Source of the DNA: Ramlibacter agri | GTDB taxonomy: Bacteria; Pseudomonadota; Gammaproteobacteria; Burkholderiales; Burkholderiaceae_C | Length of the DNA: 64,000 nucleotides | Reading direction: 5' to 3' | Assembly: GCF_012927085.1 (NCBI RefSeq) | Contig: NZ_JABBFX010000002.1 | Coordinates: 372,001 to 436,000 of the forward strand | In this document: positions 1-9,654 of the stretch, piece by piece | Layout: each line of letters opens with the position of its first letter | Numbering within the stretch: the first letter of the stretch is position 1 | Made by a program: the position numbers and the translations under genes | The notes under the pieces: model-generated | What the model was told of the DNA's origin: nothing | The model's database searches: none | Seen by the model: the letters and a program-made list of their open reading frames with translations, nothing else

Positions 1-1604
<1,604 letters not shown>

Positions 1605-1610
1605 CTCCCT

Positions 1611-1637
1611 CGTCATCCCCGCGCAGGCGGGGACCCA
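1611..1637. repeat. REP-like intergenic palindrome
   Basis: CGTCATCCCCGCGCAGGCGG followed by GGACCC contains a 7-bp stem (1616-1622 with 1627-1633, loop GCAG). It matches the widespread proteobacterial intergenic element of the form CGTCATTCCCGCGnAnGCGGGAATCC. Only one copy is visible in this window. It lies directly after the rpoD stop codon. Confidence 0.55.
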
Positions 1638-1650
1638 GGGCATTCACGAA

Positions 1651-1676
1651 AGCGGCCTGCGGGCCGCTTTTCTTTT
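1651..1676 (+). terminator. Rho-independent terminator of rpoD
   Basis: A perfect 7-bp stem AGCGGCC / GGCCGCT (1651-1657 and 1662-1668) with a TGCG tetraloop is followed by a T-rich tract (1668-1676). It stands 47 bases after the rpoD stop codon and ahead of the promoter of the next operon. Confidence 0.85.
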
Positions 1677-1712
1677 GCCCGCTTCCCATGGAAAACCCCA
1701 GGTCGAGTCGGC

Positions 1713-1741
1713 TTGGCAGAGTTGCTTATACGAATTACCAT
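1713..1741 (+). promoter_or_regulatory. Putative sigma70 promoter of the sugar operon
   Basis: TTGGCA (1713-1718), a 17-base spacer and TACCAT (1736-1741) fit a sigma70 promoter, with a start expected near 1748, only about 17 bases ahead of the first ATG. The downstream gene has no clear Shine-Dalgarno sequence. Two LacI-like sites overlap the -10 and the expected start. Confidence 0.5.
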
Positions 1742-1759
1742 TCCGCTCATACGCATAAG
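1725..1759. promoter_or_regulatory. Two LacI-type operator candidates, centres 21 bp apart
   Basis: CTTATACGAATTAC (1725-1738) and CTCATACGCATAAG (1746-1759) agree at 10 of 14 positions and both have the central CG typical of LacI/GalR-family operators. Their centres are exactly 21 bp, two helical turns, apart. The block is also framed by a perfect 9-bp inverted repeat GTTGCTTAT (1721-1729) / ATAAGCAAC (1755-1763). Binding would block the -10 and transcription start. The natural candidate protein is the LacI-family product encoded at 3909-4943 in the same operon. Confidence 0.5.
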
Positions 1760-1764
1760 CAACC

Positions 1765-2973
1765 ATGCCGAGCCCCGCCCTCCCACCCCTGCCGGACATC
1801 CATGACCGCCAGGCCATCCTGGCCCATGTACGCCACACGCTGGCCTTCTACCACCCGCGGGCCACCGACCCGAGCGGCGGCTTCTTCCATTTCCTGAAGG
1901 ACGACGGCAGCGTCTTCGACGCCCACACGCGCCACCTGGTGAGCAGCACGCGCTATGTCTTCGTCTGGGCGATGGCGGCGCGGCACTTCCCGGACACACC
2001 GGCGTATATGGACAACACGCGGCGGGCCGTCGCCTTTCTGCGCGACGTGCACCGCAACCCCGCCACGGGCGGCTATGCCTGGCAACTGCATTGGGACCAG
2101 GGCCGCGCCACGGTGATCGATGGCACCAACCACTGCTACGGCCTGGCCTTCGTACTGCTCGCCTACGCGCATGCCGTGATGGCCGGCATCCCGGAAGCGC
2201 GCGACTGGCTGTACGAGACCTTCGATCTCATGGAGCGCCGCTTCTGGCAGGCCGACCACGGCCTGTACGCGGACGAGGCGACGCCCGACTGGCAGTTGAA
2301 GGACTACCGCGGCCAGAACGCGAACATGCATTCGGTCGAAGCCTGCCTGGCCGCCTACGAAGCGACGAACGACGAGCGCTTCCTGGATCGCGCCGCGCTG
2401 GTGGCCGAGAACATCTGCGTGCGGCAAACCGCGCTGACCGACGGCCTGATGATCTGGGAACACTACCGCCCCGACTGGTCGGTCGACTGGGACTACAACA
2501 AGAACGACATGAGCAACATCTTCCGGCCCTGGGGCTACCAGCCGGGACACTTCACCGAGTGGGCGAAGCTGTTGCTGATCCTCGAGCGCCATCGCCCGCA
2601 GCCCTGGCTGCTGCCGCGCGCCGAAGCCTTGTTCGAACGCGCGTTCGCCAAGGCCTGGGATCCGGAGTACGAAGGCCTCTACTACGGCTTCGCGCCCGAC
2701 TTCACCATCTGCGACGACCGCAAGTACCACTGGGTGCAGTGCGAGAGCATGGCCACGGCGGTGGTGCTGTTCCGCCGCACCGGCAAGACGGTGTACTGGG
2801 ACTGGGAAGAGCGCCTGTGGGCCTACTGCTGGCGCCACTGGGTCGACCATGAACACGGCGCCTGGTTCCGCCTGCTCACGCGCGAGAACGTCAACACGAC
2901 CGACGAGAAGAGCCCGGCCGGCAAGGTGGACTACCACACGACCGGTGCGTGCTACGAAATCATCGCGCGCTGA
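1765..2973 (+). CDS. AGE-superfamily sugar isomerase, probable D-mannose isomerase
   Basis: A 402-aa member of the N-acylglucosamine 2-epimerase superfamily, an (alpha/alpha)6-barrel cytoplasmic enzyme interconverting aldoses and ketoses. Conserved histidines lie at H189 (NANMHSVEA), H262 (YQPGHFTEWAKLL), H322 (KYHWVQCESMA) and H391, with E265 in the GHFTEW motif. This set resembles YihS/mannose isomerases more than animal renin-binding-protein epimerases. No signal peptide is present. First gene of the sugar operon; its stop lies 4 bases before the PfkB kinase. With that kinase it could turn mannose (or a related aldose) into fructose and then fructose 6-phosphate. The substrate is inferred from family and context and could instead be another hexose or sulfoquinovose-like sugar. 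Confidence 0.75.
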   Translation: MPSPALPPLPDIHDRQAILAHVRHTLAFYHPRATDPSGGFFHFLKDDGSVFDAHTRHLVSSTRYVFVWAMAARHFPDTPAYMDNTRRAVAFLRDVHRNPATGGYAWQLHWDQGRATVIDGTNHCYGLAFVLLAYAHAVMAGIPEARDWLYETFDLMERRFWQADHGLYADEATPDWQLKDYRGQNANMHSVEACLAAYEATNDERFLDRAALVAENICVRQTALTDGLMIWEHYRPDWSVDWDYNKNDMSNIFRPWGYQPGHFTEWAKLLLILERHRPQPWLLPRAEALFERAFAKAWDPEYEGLYYGFAPDFTICDDRKYHWVQCESMATAVVLFRRTGKTVYWDWEERLWAYCWRHWVDHEHGAWFRLLTRENVNTTDEKSPAGKVDYHTTGACYEIIAR

Positions 2974-2977
2974 AGCC

Positions 2978-3907
2978 ATGAGTGCCACGCTGCCGGAATT
3001 CGTCGCCGCCGGCGAGGCGCTGACGGACATGATCCGCGTCGATGGCGAGCAATGGGTCGCCAAGTGCGGCGGCTCGACCTGGAACGTCGCCCGCGCCGCC
3101 GCGGCCCTCGGGCTGCACAGCGCCTTCGCCGGCGCCATCAGCCGCTGCTGCTTCGGCGATGCGCTGTGGTCCGCCAGCGAGTCGGCGGGGCTGGACCTGC
3201 GCTTCCTGCAACGCGTCGATCGTTCGCCGCTGCTGGCCATCGTGCCGCAAGCGTCCCCACCGCAGTACTTCTTCGTCGGCGATGCCAGCGCGGACCTGGA
3301 CTTCGATCCGTCCGCCCTGCCCGCAGCCTGGCAGCAGTCCGCGGCCTGGGTGCACTTCGGCGGCATCAGCCTGGCGCGCGAGCCGCTGGCCACGCGCCTG
3401 GTGCAACTGGCCGAAAGCCTGCATGCCGCGGGCGTGCACGTCAGCTACGACCCGAACTTCCGCCGCACCATGGACCCCGTCCGCTATGCGCCCACCTTCG
3501 AGCGCATGTGCCGCATCGCCGCTGCGATCAAGGTGTCCGACGAGGATTTGCGCGGGCTGATGCCGGAACTCGACGCCGCGTCCGCCCTGGCCGGCATCCG
3601 CGCTGTGAACCCGCGCGCGTGGCTGCTGTTCACGGAAGGCGCCGCGGGTGCGACCCTCATCACGCCGCGCGGGAGCTGGCGCGCAGACGCGCCGCGCATC
3701 GCCGTCGTCGACACGGTGGGCGCCGGCGACGCCAGCATCGCCGGCCTGGTGGCCAGCCGCATGCAGCAGCCGGAAGCCGAAGACGCCGTCCACCTGGCCT
3801 TCGCCGTCGCAGCCGGAAGCGCCGCCTGCCAGACGGCTGGCGCGCATCCGCCCGCGCTCGCCGCCGTCCGCGCGCTGGCGCAGCGCATCCAAGCGCGTGC
3901 CGCCTGA
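2978..3907 (+). CDS. PfkB-family carbohydrate kinase, possible fructokinase
   Basis: A 309-aa ribokinase/PfkB-fold sugar kinase. The PfkB signature 2 region DTVGAGD (residues 245-251) supplies the anion hole and the catalytic base D251. The N-terminal FVAAGEALTDMI and the GGSTWNVARAAAALG region (residues 31-45) are typical for substrate binding. The ATG at 2978, four bases after the isomerase stop, was chosen; the frame is open further upstream but only inside the preceding gene. It would phosphorylate the ketose made by the AGE-family enzyme. Ketohexose or 2-keto-3-deoxygluconate kinase activity is equally compatible with the sequence. Confidence 0.8.
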   Translation: MSATLPEFVAAGEALTDMIRVDGEQWVAKCGGSTWNVARAAAALGLHSAFAGAISRCCFGDALWSASESAGLDLRFLQRVDRSPLLAIVPQASPPQYFFVGDASADLDFDPSALPAAWQQSAAWVHFGGISLAREPLATRLVQLAESLHAAGVHVSYDPNFRRTMDPVRYAPTFERMCRIAAAIKVSDEDLRGLMPELDAASALAGIRAVNPRAWLLFTEGAAGATLITPRGSWRADAPRIAVVDTVGAGDASIAGLVASRMQQPEAEDAVHLAFAVAAGSAACQTAGAHPPALAAVRALAQRIQARAA

Positions 3908-3908
3908 C

Positions 3909-4943
3909 ATGCCTGCTTCCAGCCGACTCACGCAGCAGCACATCGCCCGCCTGGCCGGCGTGAGCCAGGCCACGGTGTCGCTGGTCCTCAATGGCAATGC
4001 CGCGGCGCAGGCCCGCATCCCGCAGGAGACGCGCGAGCGGGTGCAGAAGATCATCCGCGAGACCGGCTACGTGCCCGACCCGATCGCCCGGCGCATGGTC
4101 AAGGGCAGCAACCGCATCCTGGGCGTGTTCACCTACGAGCCGGCCTTCCCCAGCGCGCATGCCGACTTCTTCCTGCCCTTCCTGTTCGGCATCGAGGAGG
4201 AGGCGCAGGCGCACCACTACGACCTGCTCCTGCTCACGGGCGGCGCCGGCGCGCCGGGCGCGCGCAAGATCTTCTCGGAAGAGAACCGGCTGCGCCTCGC
4301 CGACGGCTGCATCGTGCTGGGCAAGAGTTTCGACCACGACGAACTCGCGCGGCTCGTGGCCGGCAGCTTCCCCTTCGTGGCCATCGGCCGGCGCGACGAT
4401 GCGGGCGGACCCGTGCCCTACGTGGGCGCGGATTACGCGGCGGCCACCGCCGAACTGGTGCGGCAGGCCCGTGCGCTGGGCCACCGCAAGCTCGCCTATC
4501 TCGGCGCCACCGGTCCGGCCGAATCCACGTCCGACCGCTGGACCGGCTTTCGATCCGCGCTCGGCGATGACCTGCAGCTCGTGATGGCCGAACAGGACAT
4601 GGGCACGCCGGAAAACCAGCTGCTGGACACGCTGCTGGAACGCGGCGCCACCGCCGTCTTCTGCGTGGAACTGGTCGACGCCCTGCGCCTGGAGGCCGCG
4701 GCCCACGCGCGCGGCCTGTCGCTGCCGGCGGACTTCTCCCTGATGGCACTCGGCTCGCACGTGCGCGTCGAGGCGCATCCCACCCGCTTCGCTTCCTTCG
4801 TCATCCCGCGCGAGCAGATGGCGCGGCAGGCCACGGCGAACCTGGTGCATCGCATCGAGCATGGCGGCGACGCGCCGGTGCGGCAACTGCTGCTGCCCTG
4901 CCAGCCCGTTCGCGGCGAGACCCTGGGCCCCGCGCCCGCCTGA
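3909..4943 (+). CDS. LacI-family transcriptional regulator
   Basis: 344-aa regulator with an N-terminal LacI helix-turn-helix (LTQQHIARLAGVSQATVSLV, about residues 7-26), a hinge helix (PDPIARRMVKG) and a periplasmic-binding-protein-like sugar-sensing domain (GVFTYEPAF onward; ADYAAATAELV; LGHRKLAYLG). It lies third in the operon, one base after the kinase stop, instead of being divergently transcribed, so it would control its own synthesis. The two CG-centred sites at 1725-1759 are the likely operators. The effector is presumably the transported sugar or its phosphorylated product. Confidence 0.9.
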   Translation: MPASSRLTQQHIARLAGVSQATVSLVLNGNAAAQARIPQETRERVQKIIRETGYVPDPIARRMVKGSNRILGVFTYEPAFPSAHADFFLPFLFGIEEEAQAHHYDLLLLTGGAGAPGARKIFSEENRLRLADGCIVLGKSFDHDELARLVAGSFPFVAIGRRDDAGGPVPYVGADYAAATAELVRQARALGHRKLAYLGATGPAESTSDRWTGFRSALGDDLQLVMAEQDMGTPENQLLDTLLERGATAVFCVELVDALRLEAAAHARGLSLPADFSLMALGSHVRVEAHPTRFASFVIPREQMARQATANLVHRIEHGGDAPVRQLLLPCQPVRGETLGPAPA

Positions 4944-4963
4944 ATTCACCCCACGACATACGC

Positions 4964-6574
4964 ATGCAAGAACTCAAGACGGACATCCTGGTGGTAGGCG
5001 GCGGCCTCGGCGGCGTGGCTGCCGCATTGGGCGCGCTGGCCGGCGGCCGCTCGGTGGTGATGAGCGAGGAATACGACTGGATCGGCGGCCAGCTCACTTC
5101 GCAGGCGGTGCCGCCGGACGAACACACCTGGGTCGAGCAGTTCGGCGTCACGCGCCGTTACCGCGCGCTGCGCACCGGCATCCGCCAGTTCTATCGCGAC
5201 CACTACCCGCTCACCGAGGCCAGCCGCGCCTGGGGCGACCTGAACCCGGGCGCCGGCTGGGTCAGCCGCCTCTGCGCCGAGCCGCGCGTGGGCCTGGCGG
5301 TGCTGCAAGCCATGCTGCTCCCCTACATCGGCGGCGGGCGCCTCACGATCCTGCAACCGTACCGGCCGGTGGGCGCCGAAACCGAAGGCGATCGCGTACG
5401 CGCCGTCACCCTGAAGCAGCGTGACACCGGCGAGACCGTGACGGTGCAGGCCGCCTACGTGATCGATGCCACCGAGACCGGCGAGCTGCTGCCGCTCACC
5501 GGCACCGAATACGCCGTCGGCTTCGAGAGCCAGGGCGACACCGGCGAGCCCAGCGCGCCCGCGCAGGCGCAGCCGCACAACGTGCAGGCGCTGTCGATCT
5601 GCTTCGCGGTGGACCACGTGGACGGCGACCAGGTCGGCGACAAGCCGCGCAACTACGACACCTGGCGCCGCTACCAGCCCGCCTTCTGGGGCGCGCCCAT
5701 GCTGAGCTTCAAGGCGCCGCATCCGCGCACGCTGGAGGTCGTGGAGCGCGGCTTCACGCCCAACCCCGACGACGACCCGCTGCTGGTGGACGCCGACCAG
5801 CGCAAGGGTGGCGGCGACATGAACCTGTGGACCTTCCGGCGCATCGCCGCGCGGCGCAACTTCGTGCCCGGCGCCTATGCCTCGGACATCTGCCTGGTGA
5901 ACTGGCCGATGATCGACTACCTCGAGGGCTCCATCCTCGACGTCAGCGAGGAAGAGAAGGCGCGCCACCTGCAGGCCGCAGCCGAACTCTCGCACTCGAT
6001 GTTCTACTGGCTGCAGACCGAGGCGCCGCGCGCCGACGGCGGCCAGGGCTTCCGCGGCCTGCGCCTGCGCGGCGACATCACCGGCACCAGCCACGGCCTG
6101 GCCATGGCGCCCTACATCCGCGAAGGCCGGCGCCTGCTGGGCGTGACGCGCGTGCTGGAACAGGACCTGTCGTATGCCGTGCGCGGCGACCTGGGCGCGG
6201 TCAACTATCGCGACAGCGTGGGCGTGGGCATGTACCGCATCGACCTGCATCCGTCCACCGGCGGCGACAACTACATCGACGTGCCGTCCTGCCCCTTCCA
6301 GATCCCGCTGGGCGCGCTGCTGCCCCGGCGCATGACCAACCTGCTGGCCGGCGGCAAGAACATGGCCACCACCCACATCACCAACGGCTGCTACCGGCTG
6401 CACCCGGTGGAGTGGAACGTGGGCGAAGTGGCCGGCCTGCTGGCCGCGCATTGCCTGGCCACCGGCCGCACGCCGCACCAGGTGCAGGGCGGCGACGCGC
6501 AACTGGCCGAATTCCAGGCGCTGCTCGCACGCGAAGGCGTGGAGACGCGCTGGCCGTCCATCCACGCTTACTGA
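4964..6574 (+). CDS. FAD-dependent oxidoreductase (FAD_oxidored family)
   Basis: 536-aa flavoprotein. The N-terminal Rossmann motif is VVGGGLGGVAAALGALAGG (about residues 11-29), followed by a conserved EEYDWIGGQLTSQ region and, near the C-terminus, LLAGGKNMATTHITNG, typical of FAD_oxidored (PF12831-type) proteins. No signal peptide. These proteins often sit in carbohydrate ABC operons, but a reaction has rarely been assigned. Placed between the LacI regulator and the sugar-binding protein gene. It could oxidise the sugar or a sugar derivative, but this is inference only. Confidence 0.75.
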   Translation: MQELKTDILVVGGGLGGVAAALGALAGGRSVVMSEEYDWIGGQLTSQAVPPDEHTWVEQFGVTRRYRALRTGIRQFYRDHYPLTEASRAWGDLNPGAGWVSRLCAEPRVGLAVLQAMLLPYIGGGRLTILQPYRPVGAETEGDRVRAVTLKQRDTGETVTVQAAYVIDATETGELLPLTGTEYAVGFESQGDTGEPSAPAQAQPHNVQALSICFAVDHVDGDQVGDKPRNYDTWRRYQPAFWGAPMLSFKAPHPRTLEVVERGFTPNPDDDPLLVDADQRKGGGDMNLWTFRRIAARRNFVPGAYASDICLVNWPMIDYLEGSILDVSEEEKARHLQAAAELSHSMFYWLQTEAPRADGGQGFRGLRLRGDITGTSHGLAMAPYIREGRRLLGVTRVLEQDLSYAVRGDLGAVNYRDSVGVGMYRIDLHPSTGGDNYIDVPSCPFQIPLGALLPRRMTNLLAGGKNMATTHITNGCYRLHPVEWNVGEVAGLLAAHCLATGRTPHQVQGGDAQLAEFQALLAREGVETRWPSIHAY

Positions 6575-6601
6575 CACACGCCAACAAAGAAGGAGACCAG
6601 C

Positions 6602-7882
6602 ATGAGCCAACGATCCCTCCGCCTCCTGCCCAAGGCCCTCGGCCTGGCGGGCAGCCTCGCCCTTTGCCTCGCCTTCGCAAGCCAGGCCGCAGCACAGGAA
6701 GTGAAGCTGCGCATGACGATCTGGAGCGCCAACGAAGCGCACCTGAAGCTGTTCAACAGCATCGCGGAAGGCTTCAAGGCGCAGCAGCCGAACGTCAGCG
6801 TCACCTTCGAGCCGCTGCCCTTCGACAACTACACCACCGCGCTGACCACGCAGATCGCCGGCGGCAACGCGCCGGACATGGCCTGGATCTTCGAGACCTC
6901 GGCCCATGACTTCGTCAATTCTGGCGCGCTCTACCCGGTGGGCAAGACGCTCGCGGCCACGCCCGGCTACGCGCTGGCCGACGTGGCGCCCAGCGCCACC
7001 GAGCGCTGGACCAAGGACGGCACGCTCTACGCCTATCCTTTCTCCACCTCGCCCTTCGGCGTCTTCGTCAACAACGACCTGATCAAGCAGGCCGGCGCCA
7101 AGACGCCGGCGGAGCTGATCGCCGCCAACCAGTGGACCTGGCCCAACGCCATCGCCACCGCGCAGGCCGTGGCCGCCAAGAGCGGCAAGGGCGGGATCGT
7201 GGTGCGCGACTTCAACTACCAGGCCTGGCAGTTCCTGTCCTCCGTCTACTACGGCTGGGGCGCCTCGCCGTGGAGCGCGGACGGCAAGCGCTGCACCTTC
7301 GCCGACAAGCCGATGGTCGACGCACTGAACTTCGTGCACGACGCCGTGTTCGACAAGAAGGCCATGCCCGGCCCCGGCCAGAACGTCGACTTCTTCGCCG
7401 GCGACGCCGCGATGACCATCACGCAGATCAGCCGCGCCTCGCTGCTGCCCAAGGAGAAATCCTTCGACTGGGACCTGGTGCCGCTGCCGCGCGGCCCGAT
7501 GGGCGACTACGCGATCGTCGGCCAGGCCGGCGTGGGCGTGTTGAAGCAAAGCAAGAACGCCGAGATGGCGGCGAAGTTCGTGGCCTACATGACCAACCCG
7601 GAGAACTCGGCGAAGCTCGCGCAGTTCTTCCCCTCGGCACGCCGCTCGCTGCTCAACGCCGACACGCTGGGCAAGACCAACGCGCGCCTGTCGCCGGCGC
7701 AGTTGGACAAGGTGGTGGTCAGCGGCATCTCCACCGGCAAGCTGATGCCGGGGCACACCGACTTCGCCCGCCTGCAGCAGATGGTGCGCGCCGGCCTCGA
7801 CCCGGTCTGGCAGCCCAAGGCGGACATTCCGGCGGCGATGAAATCGATCTGCGCGCAGATCGGCCCGCTGCTGGCGAAGTAA
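6602..7882 (+). CDS. Carbohydrate ABC transporter, periplasmic binding protein
   Basis: 426-aa extracellular solute-binding protein of the MalE/UgpB type (SBP family 1). A Sec signal peptide covers about residues 1-31 (basic start, hydrophobic LGLAGSLALCLAFA, cleavage near AAAQE). The mature part starts EVKLRMTIWSANEAHLKLFN, the usual first strand. It is preceded by AAGGAGA at a good distance. It would capture the sugar for the MalFG-type permeases encoded directly downstream. The specific ligand cannot be read from the sequence; the enzymes upstream suggest an aldose such as mannose or a mannose-containing sugar. Confidence 0.9.
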   Translation: MSQRSLRLLPKALGLAGSLALCLAFASQAAAQEVKLRMTIWSANEAHLKLFNSIAEGFKAQQPNVSVTFEPLPFDNYTTALTTQIAGGNAPDMAWIFETSAHDFVNSGALYPVGKTLAATPGYALADVAPSATERWTKDGTLYAYPFSTSPFGVFVNNDLIKQAGAKTPAELIAANQWTWPNAIATAQAVAAKSGKGGIVVRDFNYQAWQFLSSVYYGWGASPWSADGKRCTFADKPMVDALNFVHDAVFDKKAMPGPGQNVDFFAGDAAMTITQISRASLLPKEKSFDWDLVPLPRGPMGDYAIVGQAGVGVLKQSKNAEMAAKFVAYMTNPENSAKLAQFFPSARRSLLNADTLGKTNARLSPAQLDKVVVSGISTGKLMPGHTDFARLQQMVRAGLDPVWQPKADIPAAMKSICAQIGPLLAK

Positions 7883-7885
7883 GCG

Positions 7886-8788
7886 ATGCAGGAGGCCCGG
7901 CCTTTCTGGACCCTGGCGCGGCGCGAGGCCCTGGCCGGCGGCCTGTTCGTGGCGCCGCAGCTCGCCGGCGTGCTGGTCTTCGTGCTGGCGCCGCTGGCGC
8001 TGGTGTTCTGGTATTCGCTGCACGAGTGGAACGTGCTGGCCAACACTTTCGAGTTCACCGGCGCGCAGAACTACCAGGACCTGCTGCAGGACGCGACCTT
8101 GCCGCCGGTGCTGGCGGCCTCGGCCGTGTTTGCCGCCGGCCTGGTCGTTTTCAACCTGAGCCTGGCGCTGCTGCTGGCGGTGCTGTTGAACCAGAAGCTG
8201 GTGGGCATCACCGCCTTCCGCACCCTCTTCTTCTCGCCGGTGGTCGTTTCACTGGTGGCGTGGACCATCGTCTGGGGCTTCCTGCTGCAGGCCAACGGCG
8301 GCATCAACGGCGTGCTGAAGCTGGCCGGCATCGAAGGGCCCAACTGGTTGCGCATGCCGGCCACCGCGATGGCTTCGGTGATCGTGGTGCAGGTGTTCAA
8401 GAACGTGGGCCTGAACATGATCCTGTTGCTGGCCGCCTTGCAAGGCGTGCCGCGCGAACTCTATGAGGCGGCGCGCATCGACGGCGCCAGCGCGTGGCGG
8501 CAGTTCCGCCGCATCACCTTGCCGATGATCAGCCCCACCATCCTGCTCACCTCGGTCATCACGGTGGTGGGCGCGCTGCAGGTGTTCGCGCAGATCGCGG
8601 TGCTGACGCAGGGCGGACCCGGCCATTCGACCACGGTGCTGGTGTACTACCTCTATCAGCAGACCTTCCAGTTCCACCGCTTCGGCTACGGTTCCACCTT
8701 GGCCATCGTGCTGTTCGCCATCGTGGCGCTGCTCACGCTGGCGCAGTGGCAGTTGCGCAAGCGCTTCGTCTTCCACGAGCAGTCCTGA
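7886..8788 (+). CDS. Carbohydrate ABC transporter permease, MalF/UgpA type
   Basis: 300-aa inner-membrane permease of the CUT1 family with about six transmembrane segments. The EAA loop that docks with the ATPase is visible (YEAARIDGASAWRQFRRITL, starting near residue 193). Start ATG is three bases after the binding-protein stop and its own TGA overlaps the ATG of the next permease. Partner of the MalG-type permease for heterodimeric import. Confidence 0.92.
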   Translation: MQEARPFWTLARREALAGGLFVAPQLAGVLVFVLAPLALVFWYSLHEWNVLANTFEFTGAQNYQDLLQDATLPPVLAASAVFAAGLVVFNLSLALLLAVLLNQKLVGITAFRTLFFSPVVVSLVAWTIVWGFLLQANGGINGVLKLAGIEGPNWLRMPATAMASVIVVQVFKNVGLNMILLLAALQGVPRELYEAARIDGASAWRQFRRITLPMISPTILLTSVITVVGALQVFAQIAVLTQGGPGHSTTVLVYYLYQQTFQFHRFGYGSTLAIVLFAIVALLTLAQWQLRKRFVFHEQS

Positions 8789-9630
8789 TGCAAGGCCGCC
8801 TTTCCCCGCGCACCCAGGCGGCCCTGTACGGGCTCATGTGCCTGCTGCTGGTGCCTTTCGTGTTCCCGACCTGGTGGATGGTGACGTCCTCGGTCAAGCC
8901 GATCAGCGAGATCTTCGCCTTCCCGCCGCAGCTGTGGCCGGCGCACGCGGACTTCAGCAGCTACCAGCAGGTGTTCAAGCTGCAGCCCTTCGCGCGCCAG
9001 TACTGGAACTCGGCCTGGATCGCCGCGGTGGTGACGCTGGGCACCTTGGGCGTCGCGTCCATGGCGGGCTATGCCTTCGCGCGCATCCGCTTCCCGGGCG
9101 CCAACGCGCTGTTCGTGGTGGTGCTGACTGGGCTGCTGATCCCCTCGGAAGTGACCATCGTGCCGCTGTTCCAGATGTTCCGCGCGCTCGGCCTCGTCAA
9201 CACGCACTGGCCGCTGGTGCTGATCCCGATCTTCGGCGCGCCCTGCGTGTTCGCCACTTTCATCATGCGGCAGTTCTACATCACGCTGCCGGCCGAACTG
9301 GAAGAGGCGGCGCGGGTGGACGGCCTGGGCCGCTTCAAGATCTTCCGCACCATCGCCTTGCCGCTGGCGCGCCCGGCGCTGGCCTCCGTGGCGATCTTCA
9401 CTTTCCTGCACAGCTGGAACCTGTACCTGGAACCGATCGTGTTCCTGTCCACGCCCACGCTGTTCACGCTGCCGCAGGCGCTGACGCAGTTCACCGACGC
9501 TTATGGCGGCCCCATGTGGAACATCCAGCTGGCCGCCGCCACGCTGACGGCATTGCCGGTGCTGCTGGTGTTCGTGGTCGCGCAGAAGCAGTTCATCGAA
9601 GGCCTAGCCCATACCGGGCTCAAGGGCTGA
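8788..9630 (+). CDS. Carbohydrate ABC transporter permease, MalG/UgpE type
   Basis: 280-aa second permease of the CUT1 importer with six predicted membrane helices and the EAA loop EEAARVDGLGRFKIFRTIAL. The ATG at 8788 overlaps the TGA of the upstream permease (ATGA), which indicates translational coupling and fixes the start; a longer open frame upstream lies inside the previous gene. Confidence 0.92.
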   Translation: MQGRLSPRTQAALYGLMCLLLVPFVFPTWWMVTSSVKPISEIFAFPPQLWPAHADFSSYQQVFKLQPFARQYWNSAWIAAVVTLGTLGVASMAGYAFARIRFPGANALFVVVLTGLLIPSEVTIVPLFQMFRALGLVNTHWPLVLIPIFGAPCVFATFIMRQFYITLPAELEEAARVDGLGRFKIFRTIALPLARPALASVAIFTFLHSWNLYLEPIVFLSTPTLFTLPQALTQFTDAYGGPMWNIQLAAATLTALPVLLVFVVAQKQFIEGLAHTGLKG

Positions 9631-9654
9631 CCTCCATCTCCTGATTCATCCTCC

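Noticed and set aside
4946..8023. A 1025-codon minus-strand open frame across the flavoprotein and sugar-binding-protein genes
   Set aside because: Same antisense effect; it crosses three well-supported plus-strand genes and has no domain or ribosome-binding site of its own.
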